Source: Micromonospora parathelypteridis (lineage in GTDB: Bacteria; Actinomycetota; Actinomycetes; Mycobacteriales; Micromonosporaceae). Taken from it: a stretch of DNA of 64,000 nt. A program made the position numbers and the translations under genes. Below the pieces are notes generated by a model that had not been told where the DNA came from, ran no database searches, and saw only the letters and a list, made by a program, of their open reading frames with translations. Each line of letters begins with the position of its first letter. Within the stretch, counting starts at the first letter, position 1. This document shows positions 1 through 9,569 of this stretch, piece by piece. The stretch is from NCBI RefSeq assembly GCF_014201145.1, contig NZ_JACHDP010000001.1:124001-188000 (forward strand), in the 5' to 3' direction.

Positions 1-116
1 GAAGGGGCCGTGCCCAGAGTGGACACCTGCGCAGACGTCCCTGATCTTCTCAGTAGGGCGTTAACGATCTTCACCGTCGAGCGCGAGCGAAGTATGACCG
101 CACGAAGGGGATGGGT

Positions 117-560
117 ATGGGCTGGATCGCGGTGGTTGGAACCTTGGCCGGGACCGTCATTGGGATGATCGGAACGATCGCTGGCCAACGAGTGGCTGCC
201 AGCGCGGCGGAATCCCGCGAGCGACTCCAGCGCCGTGCAGCTCTACGTGGCGAGCGCAAAATCGCGGTCGACGCCTTCCTCGAGGCCGCCCAAGAAACCG
301 AGGTGGCGGCCGCCAATCGCAAATCCCTTTCCGACAAGGAGAAGGATCACGTCGCTAAGCAACTGTGGTCTCGCCACAAGCAACTTACGTTGATTTGTTC
401 GGACGAACTCAGCACTGCGGCAGACAATCTTGCGAACGAGCTCGGCCACTGCCTGTGGCAGGGCGCGCCTGACGGGCAGCGGGTTTATGAGGCTATCGGA
501 GAGCAGACACGTCTGTTCCGGCAAGCCGCGAAGGCCGAGTTGACGTGGTCAGAGCAATGA
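117..560 (+). CDS. Small single-pass membrane protein of unknown function
   Basis: About 147 aa. Residues ~3-24 form one glycine-rich hydrophobic segment (WIAVVGTLAGTVIGMIGTIAG), followed by a charged, helical soluble part rich in Arg, Glu and Lys. This suggests a cytoplasmic domain anchored by an N-terminal helix. I recognise no enzymatic motif. The ATG at 117 is chosen because AAGGGG lies 6 nt before it; the ATG at 111 has no room for a ribosome binding site. Codon use is noticeably less GC-rich than in the neighbours (for example gatttgttcggac near 395), which hints at acquired DNA. It ends before the convergent methyltransferase gene. Confidence 0.6.
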   Translation: MGWIAVVGTLAGTVIGMIGTIAGQRVAASAAESRERLQRRAALRGERKIAVDAFLEAAQETEVAAANRKSLSDKEKDHVAKQLWSRHKQLTLICSDELSTAADNLANELGHCLWQGAPDGQRVYEAIGEQTRLFRQAAKAELTWSEQ

Positions 561-697
561 GCAGCTCGGCGCCGGACTCACCGTCATCGACATAGGCGGA
601 TGGCCGTCGCCCGGGCCAGTCGGTCAGGCCGTTCCAGCACCGCCGATGTCCTCGATCAGGGAACCGGCACCGCACACGCCCTGGCCTGCGCAGCCGC

Positions 698-1543
698 TCA
701 GGGCTTGCGGGCCACCGCGCCGTAGATGGAGGCGTCGGCCAGGGGCGGCCGCTGCTCCGGTGGCACCTGCGGCCGCCACTCGGCGACCGGAACGATGCCC
801 GGCTCGGCCAGCTCCAGACCGGCGAAGAAGCGGGCGAACTCGGCGCGGTCGCGAGGCACGGCGTCCTGCTTCATTCGGCCGGCCGCGAACTCGGCCTCCA
901 TCCGTTTGACGATCTCGGTGGGGATGTGGTCGGTGGTGAAGTGGGTCAGCGCCAGCCAACTCCCGGAGGGCAGCGCGTCGAGCAGCCGGGCAACCTGCTC
1001 GTGTGGGCGGTCGTCGTCGGTGAGGAAGTGCGTCACGGCGACCAGCACCAGGGCCACCGGCCGGGACAGGTCCAGTGTGGCGTGCAGCTGCGGGTCGGCG
1101 AGGATCTGCTCCGGTGCGCGCAGGTCGGCGTCCAGGTAGGCGGTGGCGCCGGCCGGGTTGCTGGTCAGCAGTGCGCGGGCGTGGACCAGCACCATCGGGT
1201 CGTTGTCGACGTAGACCACGTGGGCCTCGGGGGCGACCGACTGGGCGACCTCGTGGGTGTTGTCGGCGCTCGGGATGCCCGTGCCGACGTCGAGGAACTG
1301 CCGGACTCCAGCCTCCTCGGCGAGGAACCGCACCGCCCGGCCGAGGAAGGCCCGGTTCTCCCGTGCGAGGGTGCGCACGCCCGGGTAGACGGCGGCGATC
1401 TGGTCGCCGGACTCCCGGTCGACGGCGAAATTGTCCTTGCCGCCGAGCCAGTAGTTGTAGCGGCGGGCCGGGTGCACGGTCGTGGTGTCGATCGGCTCGA
1501 CACCACGGCTTTCGGACAGATCCGAGGTGGATGGCACCGTCAC
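698..1543 (-). CDS. SAM-dependent methyltransferase, DUF574 (Methyltransf_19) family
   Basis: About 281 aa. The N-terminal half carries the DUF574 hallmark NYWLGGKDNF followed by a Rossmann-type SAM-binding region with FLDVGTGIP and VVYVDNDPMVL (the acidic residue that binds the ribose of SAM). The family is strongly expanded in Streptomyces and Micromonosporaceae; substrates are mostly unknown, so none is proposed. The GTG at 1543 is preferred because GGGGAGG lies just upstream; an ATG at 1579 would add 12 Arg-rich residues that do not belong to the family. It is a single-gene unit, divergent from the secreted ThuA-type gene. Confidence 0.85.
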   Translation of the reverse strand: MTVPSTSDLSESRGVEPIDTTTVHPARRYNYWLGGKDNFAVDRESGDQIAAVYPGVRTLARENRAFLGRAVRFLAEEAGVRQFLDVGTGIPSADNTHEVAQSVAPEAHVVYVDNDPMVLVHARALLTSNPAGATAYLDADLRAPEQILADPQLHATLDLSRPVALVLVAVTHFLTDDDRPHEQVARLLDALPSGSWLALTHFTTDHIPTEIVKRMEAEFAAGRMKQDAVPRDRAEFARFFAGLELAEPGIVPVAEWRPQVPPEQRPPLADASIYGAVARKP

Positions 1544-1746
1544 GAGACCTCCCCAGGTCAACCGGCTACGCCGCCGCATGGCTCGACGCCCACCCGGACC
1601 ATGGTAGGTGCTCCCCGTGGCGGCGCGGTGCCCGTCGCTCGTCGGGACCGGCGGACCGCGCGCGGGTGCCGCCCGAGCAGGAAACCGCTTACCAGGCGGC
1701 TATTGACGGTCATCACTGGCTGTCAGTACCGTGATGCGGGCAGTGT

Positions 1747-1758
1747 GAAAGCGCTTTC
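1747..1758. promoter_or_regulatory. LacI-type palindromic operator upstream of the ThuA/dehydrogenase gene
   Basis: Perfect 12-bp palindrome GAAAGCGCTTTC with a central CG, as in LacI/GalR-family and cre-type operators. It lies 31 bp before the start at 1790, so a bound repressor would block that promoter. A near relative, GAAAGGGCTTTC, occurs at 20507-20518 next to the LacI-family gene at 20582, which makes that regulator one candidate binder. That link is inference. Confidence 0.55.
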
Positions 1759-1789
1759 CGACCCTCACCGTCCGACAGGGAGCGCCCCC

Positions 1790-4700
1790 ATGCCCCGATA
1801 CCTCCGTGCGTTCTGCCTCGCCCTGCTCGCCGTCGCCACCGTGGTGAGCACCACCACCGCCCTGCCCGCCGAGGCCGCCCCCCGCTTCCGGGTGCTGGTC
1901 TTCTCCAAGATCACCAACTTCTACCATGACTCGATCCCGGCCGGCGTCGCCGCGATCCAGCAGCTCGGCACCACCCACAACTTCGAGGTCGTCGCCACCA
2001 CCGACGCGGCCGCGTTCACCGACGCCAACCTCGCCACCTTCGACGCCCTGGTCTTCAACAACACCAACTCCACCCCGGCCTCCGGTGATCTGCTCAACGC
2101 CAGCCAGCGGGCGGCGTTGCAGACGTTCATCCGCAACGGCGGCGGCTGGGCCGGCCTGCACGCTGCCTCGGCCAGCGAACGTGACTGGCCGTGGTACGAG
2201 GGCCTGGTCGGCACGATCTTCGACTACCACCCCGATTTCTCCGCCACCGGCGGCACCTTCCCCGGCCGGGTCAAGGTGCTCGACCGGGCGCACCCCTCGA
2301 CGCGCAACCTGCCGGAGCTCTGGGAGCAGAGTGAGGAGTGGTACAACTGGCGGACCAACCCGACCGGCAACGTGCACACCCTCGCGCAGATCAAGGTTCG
2401 CGACGGGATCAACGGGATGGACGAGGGAATCGACCACGCATACTCCTGGTGTCAGCGCTACGACGGCGGCCGGTCCTGGTTCACCGCCGGCGGGCACGCC
2501 AGCTCCCGGTTCAGCGAGCCGACGTTCCTGGAGCACCTGCGCTACGGCATCGAGTGGGCCGCCGGTGCGGTCGCCGGCGACTGCTCGGCCACCAAGACCA
2601 GCAACTTCGAACGGGTGGGGCTGGTCACCGAGAACCTGGCCGACCCGTTCGAGCTGGCCGTCGCCCCGGACCGGAAGGTCTACTACATCCAGCGCACCGG
2701 GGCGCTGAAGGTGGTCAACTCCGACACCCTCCAGGTCACCACGTTGCTGGACTTCGCGTACACCCCGGCGATGACCGACCAGTCCGACGGGCTGCTCGGG
2801 ATGACCTTGGACCGCAACTTCGCCAGCAACGGCTGGATCTACCTGCTCTGGTCGGACAAGACCCTCAAACAGCTCAACCTGTCCCGGTTCACGGTCGCCA
2901 ACAACAGCGTCGCGCTCTCCTCGGAGAAACGCCTGCTGGCCATCCCCACCTACCGGGGTGAGGGCCGGGCCAACTCGCACATGGGCGGGTCGCTGGCCAT
3001 GGACGCCACCGGGCGGCTCTACGCGGCGATCGGCGACAACACCGACCCGTTCGCCTCCAGCGGCTACACCCCGGTCGACGAGCGCGCCGGCCGCGCCGCC
3101 TGGGACGCCCAGGGCACCGCCGGCAACACCAACGACCTGCGCGGCAAGATCCTGCGGATCACCCCACAGGCCGACGGTACGTACACCGTGCCCAGCGGCA
3201 ACCTCTTCCCGGCCGGCACCGCGAAGACCCGGCCGGAGATCTACGCGATGGGCATGCGCAACCCGTTCCGGATCACCATCGAACCGCAGACGAACGCGGT
3301 CCTGGTGGCCGACTACGGCCCGGACGCCCGCGCCGCCGACGCCAACCGCGGCCCGGAGGGGACTGTCGAGTTCAACCGGATCACCAGCGCCGGCAACTTC
3401 GGCTGGCCGTACTGCGTGGGCAACAACATCCCGTTCAACGACTACAACTTCGCCACCAACACCTCCGGGCCGAAGTTCAACTGCGCCGCGCCGGTCAACA
3501 ACTCGCCCAACAACACCGGCCTGACCACCCTGCCGGCGGCGAAGTCGGCGCTGGTCTGGTACGCGTACTCCGCCTCCACCCAGTTCCCCGAGCTGGGCAC
3601 CGGCGGCGGCGGGCCGATGAGTGGCCCGGTCTACGACTACGACCCCGCGAACACCCGCACCACGAAGTTCCCGGAGTACTTCGAGGGCAAGTGGATCACC
3701 TACGAGCTCACCCGCAGGTGGTTCAAGACGCTCTCGATCCACAAGACGGCGCAGACCTTCACCAACACCCGCTTCGGTCCCACCGCCGTCGGTGACCTCC
3801 AGTCCATCAACGGGATCTTCGGCAACATGAGCTGGATCCAGCCCTTCGAGGCGGAGTTCGGCCCGGACGGCTCGCTCTACGTCATCGACTTCGGCGAGGG
3901 CACCGGCAGCGGTCGCGGCGGCAGCAACGCCGGCGCCGGCATCTACCGGATCGACTACGTGGCCAACGGCAGGCCACCGACCGCGAAGATCGCCGCCAAC
4001 CCGGACAGCGGACGCACGCCGCTCGCGGTGACCTTTTCGTCGGCGGGTTCGACCGCCGGTGACGGGTCGGCACTCAGCTACGCCTGGGACTTCACCAACG
4101 ACGGCAGCACCGACTCCACCGCGGCCAACCCGAGCCACACCTACTCGGCGGCCGGAAAGCACACCGCCCGACTGACCGTCCGCAACAGCGGCAACGGGCT
4201 GACCGCCACCGCGGTCACCGACGTGGTGGTCGGCAACACCCGACCCACGGTGACCATCACCGTGCCCGACGGCGGGTTCTTCGACTTCGGCGACAAGATC
4301 CCGTACACCGTGACGGTGACGGACCCGGAGGACGGCACCATCGACTGCTCGAAGGTGACCGTGCAGACGCAGCTCGGCCACGACTCCCACGCCCACCCGC
4401 TGGACGTGTACACCGGTTGCGCGGGGCTGCTGGCCACCGAAGCGGACGCCGGTGACGGGCACGGGCCGGGGCAGAACCTCTACACCGTGGTCACCGCGCA
4501 GTACACCGACGGCGGCGCGGCCGGCGGCGTGCCGGCGCTGACCGGTTCCACCCGGGCGCAGCTACAGCCGAAGAGCAAGGAAGCCGAGCACTTCAGCGCC
4601 CAGTCCGGCATCACGGTCAACGACCGGGCCACCGCCCGCGCCGGCAAGCGGCTCGGCGAGGTCGACCACAACGACTGGACGGCGTACGGGCCGGTGGACC

Positions 4701-5254
4701 TGCGCAACGTCGGCTCGGTGACGCTCGGGGTGACCAACGGCGGCCTCGGCGGCACCATCGAGCTGCGGACCGGCTCGCCCACCGGCACGCTGATCGGCTC
4801 GGCCGCCATCGGCTCGACCGGCGGGTGGGACAACCTGGTCTCCCCCACCGTCACGCTGACCAACAAGCCCACCGGCACCACCACCCTGTACGCGAAGTTC
4901 GTCAACGCCGCCCAGGTCGGTGGCACCCCGGACCTCCTCGCACTGGACTGGCTGCGGTTCAACGGTGCCGGGGTCAAGCAGGAGCCGGGCGGGACGCTGT
5001 CCCTGGCCGCCTCCCCGACCGGCGGCACCGCGCCACTGACCACCACGCTCACCGCCACCGCGACAGCACCGTCCGGGCAGAGCATCACCGACTACGCGTG
5101 GGACTTCGGCGACAACAGCGCCATCACGCACGGTGCGACGCTGCGGTCGACGGCCCACAGCTACCCCCGCAAGGGAACCTTCACCGCCCGCGTAACGGTC
5201 ACCTACACCAGCGGAGAAACCCGTTCGGCCAACCTGACCATCACGGTCAGCTGA
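1790..5254 (+). CDS. Secreted multidomain ThuA / sorbosone dehydrogenase-like protein with PKD and CBM6 modules
   Basis: 1154 aa. Residues 1-~30 are a Sec signal peptide ending near AEAAP. ThuA-like domain ~31-260 (starts RVLVFSKITNFYHDS). Sorbosone/glucose-dehydrogenase-like six-bladed propeller ~272-724 (GLLGMTLDR, MGMRNPFRI, NFGWPYCVG). PKD domain ~730-813 (YAWDFTNDG). Linker domain, then a CBM6-like module ~930-1060 (EAEHFS start) and a second PKD ~1070-1154 (YAWDFGDNS). Such proteins are extracellular and act on, or bind, carbohydrates; exact substrate and cofactor are not evident. The ATG at 1790 has GGGAG upstream and starts the signal peptide; the open frame continues far upstream without meaning. 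A LacI-type palindrome precedes it and a strong hairpin follows. Confidence 0.88.
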   Translation: MPRYLRAFCLALLAVATVVSTTTALPAEAAPRFRVLVFSKITNFYHDSIPAGVAAIQQLGTTHNFEVVATTDAAAFTDANLATFDALVFNNTNSTPASGDLLNASQRAALQTFIRNGGGWAGLHAASASERDWPWYEGLVGTIFDYHPDFSATGGTFPGRVKVLDRAHPSTRNLPELWEQSEEWYNWRTNPTGNVHTLAQIKVRDGINGMDEGIDHAYSWCQRYDGGRSWFTAGGHASSRFSEPTFLEHLRYGIEWAAGAVAGDCSATKTSNFERVGLVTENLADPFELAVAPDRKVYYIQRTGALKVVNSDTLQVTTLLDFAYTPAMTDQSDGLLGMTLDRNFASNGWIYLLWSDKTLKQLNLSRFTVANNSVALSSEKRLLAIPTYRGEGRANSHMGGSLAMDATGRLYAAIGDNTDPFASSGYTPVDERAGRAAWDAQGTAGNTNDLRGKILRITPQADGTYTVPSGNLFPAGTAKTRPEIYAMGMRNPFRITIEPQTNAVLVADYGPDARAADANRGPEGTVEFNRITSAGNFGWPYCVGNNIPFNDYNFATNTSGPKFNCAAPVNNSPNNTGLTTLPAAKSALVWYAYSASTQFPELGTGGGGPMSGPVYDYDPANTRTTKFPEYFEGKWITYELTRRWFKTLSIHKTAQTFTNTRFGPTAVGDLQSINGIFGNMSWIQPFEAEFGPDGSLYVIDFGEGTGSGRGGSNAGAGIYRIDYVANGRPPTAKIAANPDSGRTPLAVTFSSAGSTAGDGSALSYAWDFTNDGSTDSTAANPSHTYSAAGKHTARLTVRNSGNGLTATAVTDVVVGNTRPTVTITVPDGGFFDFGDKIPYTVTVTDPEDGTIDCSKVTVQTQLGHDSHAHPLDVYTGCAGLLATEADAGDGHGPGQNLYTVVTAQYTDGGAAGGVPALTGSTRAQLQPKSKEAEHFSAQSGITVNDRATARAGKRLGEVDHNDWTAYGPVDLRNVGSVTLGVTNGGLGGTIELRTGSPTGTLIGSAAIGSTGGWDNLVSPTVTLTNKPTGTTTLYAKFVNAAQVGGTPDLLALDWLRFNGAGVKQEPGGTLSLAASPTGGTAPLTTTLTATATAPSGQSITDYAWDFGDNSAITHGATLRSTAHSYPRKGTFTARVTVTYTSGETRSANLTITVS

Positions 5255-5263
5255 CAGCAGATC

Positions 5264-5301
5264 GGTGACGGGCGGGCGGGGCTAACCACCCGCCCGTCAC
5301 C
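5264..5301 (+). terminator. Intrinsic hairpin terminator after the ThuA gene
   Basis: Perfect 13-bp stem (GGTGACGGGCGGG at 5264-5276 with its complement at 5289-5301) around a 12-nt loop, 9 bases after the stop codon. There is no T-tract, which is usual for actinobacterial terminators. The remaining ~265 bases to the SDR gene hold no convincing gene or repeat. Confidence 0.75.
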
Positions 5302-5566
5302 GCCATGACGAGCAGCCTTGATGGCCCGTGTCCCGGCGGCCCAGGCTCGGACGGGGCCTCGGCGGCCTCAACTCGATCGATATCGCCGCGAACCGTCCCA
5401 CCGTTCCACCAGGCTCGGCCGAGGGATGCCGAAATACGAGTCCGTCCGGCTGCGTGCGGCTCGCCAACCAGTGGTTCTGGACTTGCGGGTCCATTATTTG
5501 CGAGTCACAGTCCGATACGGCGCCGAGCACTGGCCCGGCCGTTTCCGGAAGTGACGGGGGAAGACC

Positions 5567-6340
5567 ATGGATTTGCAGCTTGCTGGCAAACGCGCTCTGG
5601 TCACGGGCGCGAGCGGCGGTCTCGGCGCGGAGATCGCCGCGATCCTGGCCGCCGAAGGGGTTGCCGTGGTCGTCCACGGGCGCGACCGTGCCCGCACCGA
5701 GCAGACCGCCCAGAAGGTCGGCGGTCAGGCCGTCATCGGTGACCTCACCACCGATGACGGCGCCGAGGCGGTGGCTGCCCAAGCCGGAGAGGTGGACATC
5801 CTGGTCAACAACGCCGGCACCTACGATCCCACCTCAAGGTGGTCCGACCTGGACGCGGACGCGTGGGCCGACATGTTCAACCTCAACGTGCTCAGCTCCG
5901 TCCGTCTGATCCGGCATCTGGTTCCCGCGATGCGGGCCAAGGGGTGGGGCCGGGTCATCCAGATCGGCAGCGTGACCGGTGAGTCGCCGTCGGCGGGGCA
6001 GCCACACTATGCGGCCAGCAACGCCGCCCGGCTCAACCTCGCCCGGTCGTTGTCCCGTGATCTCAAGCACACGGGGGTGACCTCCAACGCCATCGCGGCC
6101 GGCGCCATCCTGGTCCCGACCACCCGCGAGCACCTCATGGAACTCGGCCGCGAGAACGGGTGGGGTGAGACGTGGGAGGAAGTCGAGCGCAATGCCACCC
6201 CGATTCGCGCTGGCACCGACGTCGGCCGCATCGGAAATCCCCGCGAATACGCCGACCTCGTCGCCTACCTGGCCAGCCCGATCTCCGACTACATGACCGG
6301 TGCCACCCTCCGGATGGACGGTGGCAGGTACGACCGGTAG
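5567..6340 (+). CDS. SDR-family oxidoreductase with Asn in place of the catalytic Lys
   Basis: 257 aa, usual length for a classical short-chain dehydrogenase. N-terminal Rossmann fold with TGASGGLG (residues ~14-21), NNAG structural motif and a serine in QIGSVTG. The active-site tetrad motif reads YAASN, not YxxxK: the codon is AAC, so the lysine that normally lowers the tyrosine pKa is missing. The rest of the fold is intact through the C-terminal MTGATLRMDGG. The ATG has GGGGGAAG 6 nt upstream. It stands alone, with a strong bidirectional terminator after it. Substrate unknown; activity may be altered or lost. Confidence 0.9.
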   Translation: MDLQLAGKRALVTGASGGLGAEIAAILAAEGVAVVVHGRDRARTEQTAQKVGGQAVIGDLTTDDGAEAVAAQAGEVDILVNNAGTYDPTSRWSDLDADAWADMFNLNVLSSVRLIRHLVPAMRAKGWGRVIQIGSVTGESPSAGQPHYAASNAARLNLARSLSRDLKHTGVTSNAIAAGAILVPTTREHLMELGRENGWGETWEEVERNATPIRAGTDVGRIGNPREYADLVAYLASPISDYMTGATLRMDGGRYDR

Positions 6341-6390
6341 CCGCGGCAGACGTCACCGCCCCGCCGTCGTGCCATCAGTGGCTAAGCGAC

Positions 6391-6422
6391 GGTGGGGCGG
6401 TGCCCATCGGCACCGCCCCACC
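6391..6422. terminator. Bidirectional hairpin terminator between SDR and subtilase genes
   Basis: Perfect 14-bp stem (GGTGGGGCGGTGCC at 6391-6404, complement at 6409-6422) with a CATC tetraloop, placed between two convergent genes. It can serve both transcripts. Confidence 0.8.
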
Positions 6423-6434
6423 GCTCAGGACGGA

Positions 6435-9400
6435 CTACTGCCAGGAACTCTGTTGGGTGTAGACGAGGTTGCCGGGGATGGCCGTTCCGCTGGTGCTCCA
6501 CTCGGTGTAGGCCCAGAAGTCACCCTCGGGCAACGGCTTGTTCGGCTTCAGGGTGAATCCGACCGTCGAGCCGCGCTCCACCGTGGAGGGGATCGTCAGC
6601 GTGGCGCCTGAATACTTGGCGTTTCGGCCGATGATGGCGTGGCTCAACTGGAAGTCGACGACCGGTCCGCCGGGGAACTGCGCGAACACGTACGCGGTGT
6701 AGCGCCCCGGCTCGGGCAGGAACTTGTACGCCTGCTCCGCGCTGGTCCAGTACCTGTCACTGCTGTAGATCAGGCTGTCGCCCTTGTACAGGTAGAGGTC
6801 CAGGTTCGTGTTCGGGTCGTCGGTGCTGGTTTCGACCACGATGCCGGCAGTGTTGGCTGGCACGGTGAACTCGACCTTCTTCACTCCGGTGGCTTTCGGG
6901 TCGAACACGCCGCCGTAGACGCCAGCCGGCATCGAGTACGACTTCCGCTGCACCGGCGTGTAACCGGTGCTGCGACCGGCGATTGGTCCGGTGAAGCCCG
7001 GCTGGATCGAGCCGAAGGCACCGTTGGCCATCCGGCCGAACTCCTCGCCGTCGTCACCGTACGGCCGGGGCGTGATTCCCCACGGACGGGCGGCGACCGG
7101 AATCCGGGCGCTGTGGGCCTTGCCGCGCCAACCGATGGACCCGGTCGCGTACCGGTCCCAGGCCGCGCTGCCCCGCCGCAGCGTGATGGTCACCGTCGCG
7201 GACCTGCCGGGTGACAGCGTCACCGATGCCGGCGACACGGTGACCTTCATGCCGGCCAGGCCGGACACCGACGAACGGTAGGTCTCCGGCGCCTTGCCCA
7301 CGTTGGTCAGAGTGCGGGTGAGGGTCACCGGGCGGGTCCCGTCGTACTCGCGCAACGAGATGGCCGGCAGGTTGAGCTCCTTGCCGTCCGGCGTGGCCGT
7401 CTCGCTGAAGGCGACCAGCTCCGCGGCCGTCGGCTCGATGACCAGTCCCGGGTCCTTGGCCCCGGCCAGGTTGATGAATCCGCTGCCCTGGTCCAGGGGG
7501 CTGCTGGTGCCGACCGTGTCGGTGGCGGTGGTGCGCAGCGCCGAGGCGACCGCGCCCGGTGACCACTCTGGGTGCGTGGCACGCAGGACAGCCGCCGCTC
7601 CGGCCACGTACGGCGAGGCCATCGAGGTGCCCGAGTACGCGTCGTACTGCCGCCCGAAGTTGCCCGCCGGTGAGACCGCGGCGATGATGTCCGAGCCCGG
7701 CGCGACCAGGTCCGGCTTGAGGACGCCGAGGGTCACCTTGTCCGGTCCGGTGGAGGAGAAGTCCGCGACGCTGGGCACGCCCGGGACGCTGGAGCCGTCA
7801 CCACCGGTGCGCAGAGACACCTTCGCGTCGGTGGGGTGGCGCATCAGATAATTGAAGAGCGTGCCGGCCTGCTTCTCGGTCGGCAGGTAGACCACCGGGA
7901 AGTCGAAGATGGAGTTGATCCGGTAGTTGCCGACCGGGTCGAACACCACCATCGCCGCCCCGCCCTTGGCCTTGATCTCGTTGGCGGATCCGAACATGTC
8001 GGACAGAGCGCAGGCGACCACCTTGCCCTTGATCTTGGCAGGGTCGAGGCTACCGGGCTCACAGTAGACCGCCCCCAGGTCTGGCGATCCTGCCTGTTCG
8101 CCGAAGACCATCGGCCGCGAGGCGTCACCGGGCAGCGCGTCCAGCGAGCCGCCGACCAGCTTCGTGCCGTCGCCCAGCTTGACGGTGGCCTCGTCGAGGT
8201 TCGTCACCGCCGCGCCGACCGTGGTCACCCAGGGCGCCGCGTTGCTGATCGCCCCGCTCACGATGCCGGTGTTGCCCGCCGACGCCGCCACGAAGACACC
8301 GGCCAGCGAGGCGTTGAGGAAGGCCATGCCGATGGGTGTGTTGGCCTCCCAGTCGCCGAGATCCGAGCCGATCGAGAAGTTCAGGACCTGCACGCCGTCG
8401 GCGACGGCCGCGTCGATGCCGGCGATGATGTCCGCGTCGAAGCCCATGCCGCCCCAGAGCACCTTGTAGACGGCGATCTGGGCGTCCGGCGCCACCCCGG
8501 AGACCGGGCCGAAGCGCCGACCGTCGATCTCGACGTTCGGGATCGGCAGACCGGCCGCCGTGGACGCGGTGTGCGTACCGTGCCCGGACATGTCGCGGGG
8601 GGACAGCATCTCACCCTCGGGCACCGAGCCACCGCCCGCGAGCCAGGTGTCGGCGAAGTACCGGGCGCCGACGATCTTGCCGTTGCAGTGCTCGGCCGCG
8701 AAGCCGACACCGGTCTGGCAGGTGCCGTGCCAGGTCGCGGGGGCGGGCATCTTCTTGGCGAACGACGCGCTCTCCGGCCAGATGCCGGTGTCCAGGACGC
8801 CGATCACCATGCCCGCGCCCGTGCCGGGGCCAGGCTTCACCGGCTTACCGGCGGGACCACCCGTCGGGGCCTGGTCCGGCGCGGCCGGAGTGGTGGCGGC
8901 CGGGGCACCGGGGGTCGGGGCGGTCGGCGGCGCGGTGGGCGGCGGCGTCGGGGTGCCGAGGGCCCGCGAGGCGGTGACCGCGCGGACGCGCTTGTCCGCC
9001 CGCAGGGTGGCCGCCTGCTGGGCGGTCAGCTTCGCCGAGAAGCCGTTGAAGGCAGTGGTGTAGACGGCGTTGACCGTGACCCCGGCGGCGGAGACGACGG
9101 CCTTGCGCTGCGCGTCGAGATGCCCGCGGTACGCCTGCGACGGCGCCGACGTCACGTCCAACCGGCTTCCTGCCGCCGGGCGGGTCCGGGCCAACCCGGA
9201 CACACCACCGGCGTACGAGGTCAGAGGTTCCTCGGCCAGTTCGACGACGTACATGCCGGAGCCGGTCTCGTCCACGGCTGCCATCGGGGTGGCCGCCCGG
9301 CTGCCGCCGGGTCGGCGGTCGGCCCCGTCGGTCAGGGTGACCTTCCGGTCGGACCCGGCGGTGAAGTAGCCGGCGCTGCTGCCGTTACCCGGTGCACCCG

Positions 9401-9512
9401 CGGGTGCGGCCGACGCCGTTCCCGCGACGCCGGTGGTTCCGGCGATCAGAGCGACGAACAGCGTCGGTATCGCCAGTCTTCGCAGCCTGTTTCCACTCGT
9501 GCCTGTAGCCAC
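6435..9512 (-). CDS. Secreted S8 family serine peptidase (subtilase)
   Basis: 1025 aa. Sec signal peptide in residues 1-~36 (ends TASAAP), I9-type inhibitor prodomain to ~185, a Pro/Thr-rich linker (~188-225), then the S8 catalytic domain. Triad: Asp241 (LDTGIW), His311 (SGHGTHTAS), Ser630 (SGTSMASP), with oxyanion Asn414 (SAGNTG). A PA-like insert lies between Asn and Ser, and a fibronectin-type domain follows ~715-790. The C-terminal ~230 residues look like accessory beta domains, probably for substrate or wall binding. GTG start with AAAGGAG upstream. A CebR-like box lies at 9570-9583. Function: extracellular protein degradation. Confidence 0.93.
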   Translation of the reverse strand: MATGTSGNRLRRLAIPTLFVALIAGTTGVAGTASAAPAGAPGNGSSAGYFTAGSDRKVTLTDGADRRPGGSRAATPMAAVDETGSGMYVVELAEEPLTSYAGGVSGLARTRPAAGSRLDVTSAPSQAYRGHLDAQRKAVVSAAGVTVNAVYTTAFNGFSAKLTAQQAATLRADKRVRAVTASRALGTPTPPPTAPPTAPTPGAPAATTPAAPDQAPTGGPAGKPVKPGPGTGAGMVIGVLDTGIWPESASFAKKMPAPATWHGTCQTGVGFAAEHCNGKIVGARYFADTWLAGGGSVPEGEMLSPRDMSGHGTHTASTAAGLPIPNVEIDGRRFGPVSGVAPDAQIAVYKVLWGGMGFDADIIAGIDAAVADGVQVLNFSIGSDLGDWEANTPIGMAFLNASLAGVFVAASAGNTGIVSGAISNAAPWVTTVGAAVTNLDEATVKLGDGTKLVGGSLDALPGDASRPMVFGEQAGSPDLGAVYCEPGSLDPAKIKGKVVACALSDMFGSANEIKAKGGAAMVVFDPVGNYRINSIFDFPVVYLPTEKQAGTLFNYLMRHPTDAKVSLRTGGDGSSVPGVPSVADFSSTGPDKVTLGVLKPDLVAPGSDIIAAVSPAGNFGRQYDAYSGTSMASPYVAGAAAVLRATHPEWSPGAVASALRTTATDTVGTSSPLDQGSGFINLAGAKDPGLVIEPTAAELVAFSETATPDGKELNLPAISLREYDGTRPVTLTRTLTNVGKAPETYRSSVSGLAGMKVTVSPASVTLSPGRSATVTITLRRGSAAWDRYATGSIGWRGKAHSARIPVAARPWGITPRPYGDDGEEFGRMANGAFGSIQPGFTGPIAGRSTGYTPVQRKSYSMPAGVYGGVFDPKATGVKKVEFTVPANTAGIVVETSTDDPNTNLDLYLYKGDSLIYSSDRYWTSAEQAYKFLPEPGRYTAYVFAQFPGGPVVDFQLSHAIIGRNAKYSGATLTIPSTVERGSTVGFTLKPNKPLPEGDFWAYTEWSTSGTAIPGNLVYTQQSSWQ

Positions 9513-9569
9513 GAGGCTCCTTTCGGTTGCTCCCTTGTGGAGCAGTTCTCATCGATCACGACCCGCCAT

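Noticed and set aside
1700..4462. 920-codon open frame on the minus strand opposite the ThuA gene
   Set aside because: Val/Gly/Arg-rich text without domains, lying antisense to a clear multidomain secreted protein; open only because stop codons are rare at this GC content.
5318..5554. Small frames before the SDR gene
   Set aside because: No SD, Arg-rich composition, no similarity to a known family; the interval is best left as non-coding.
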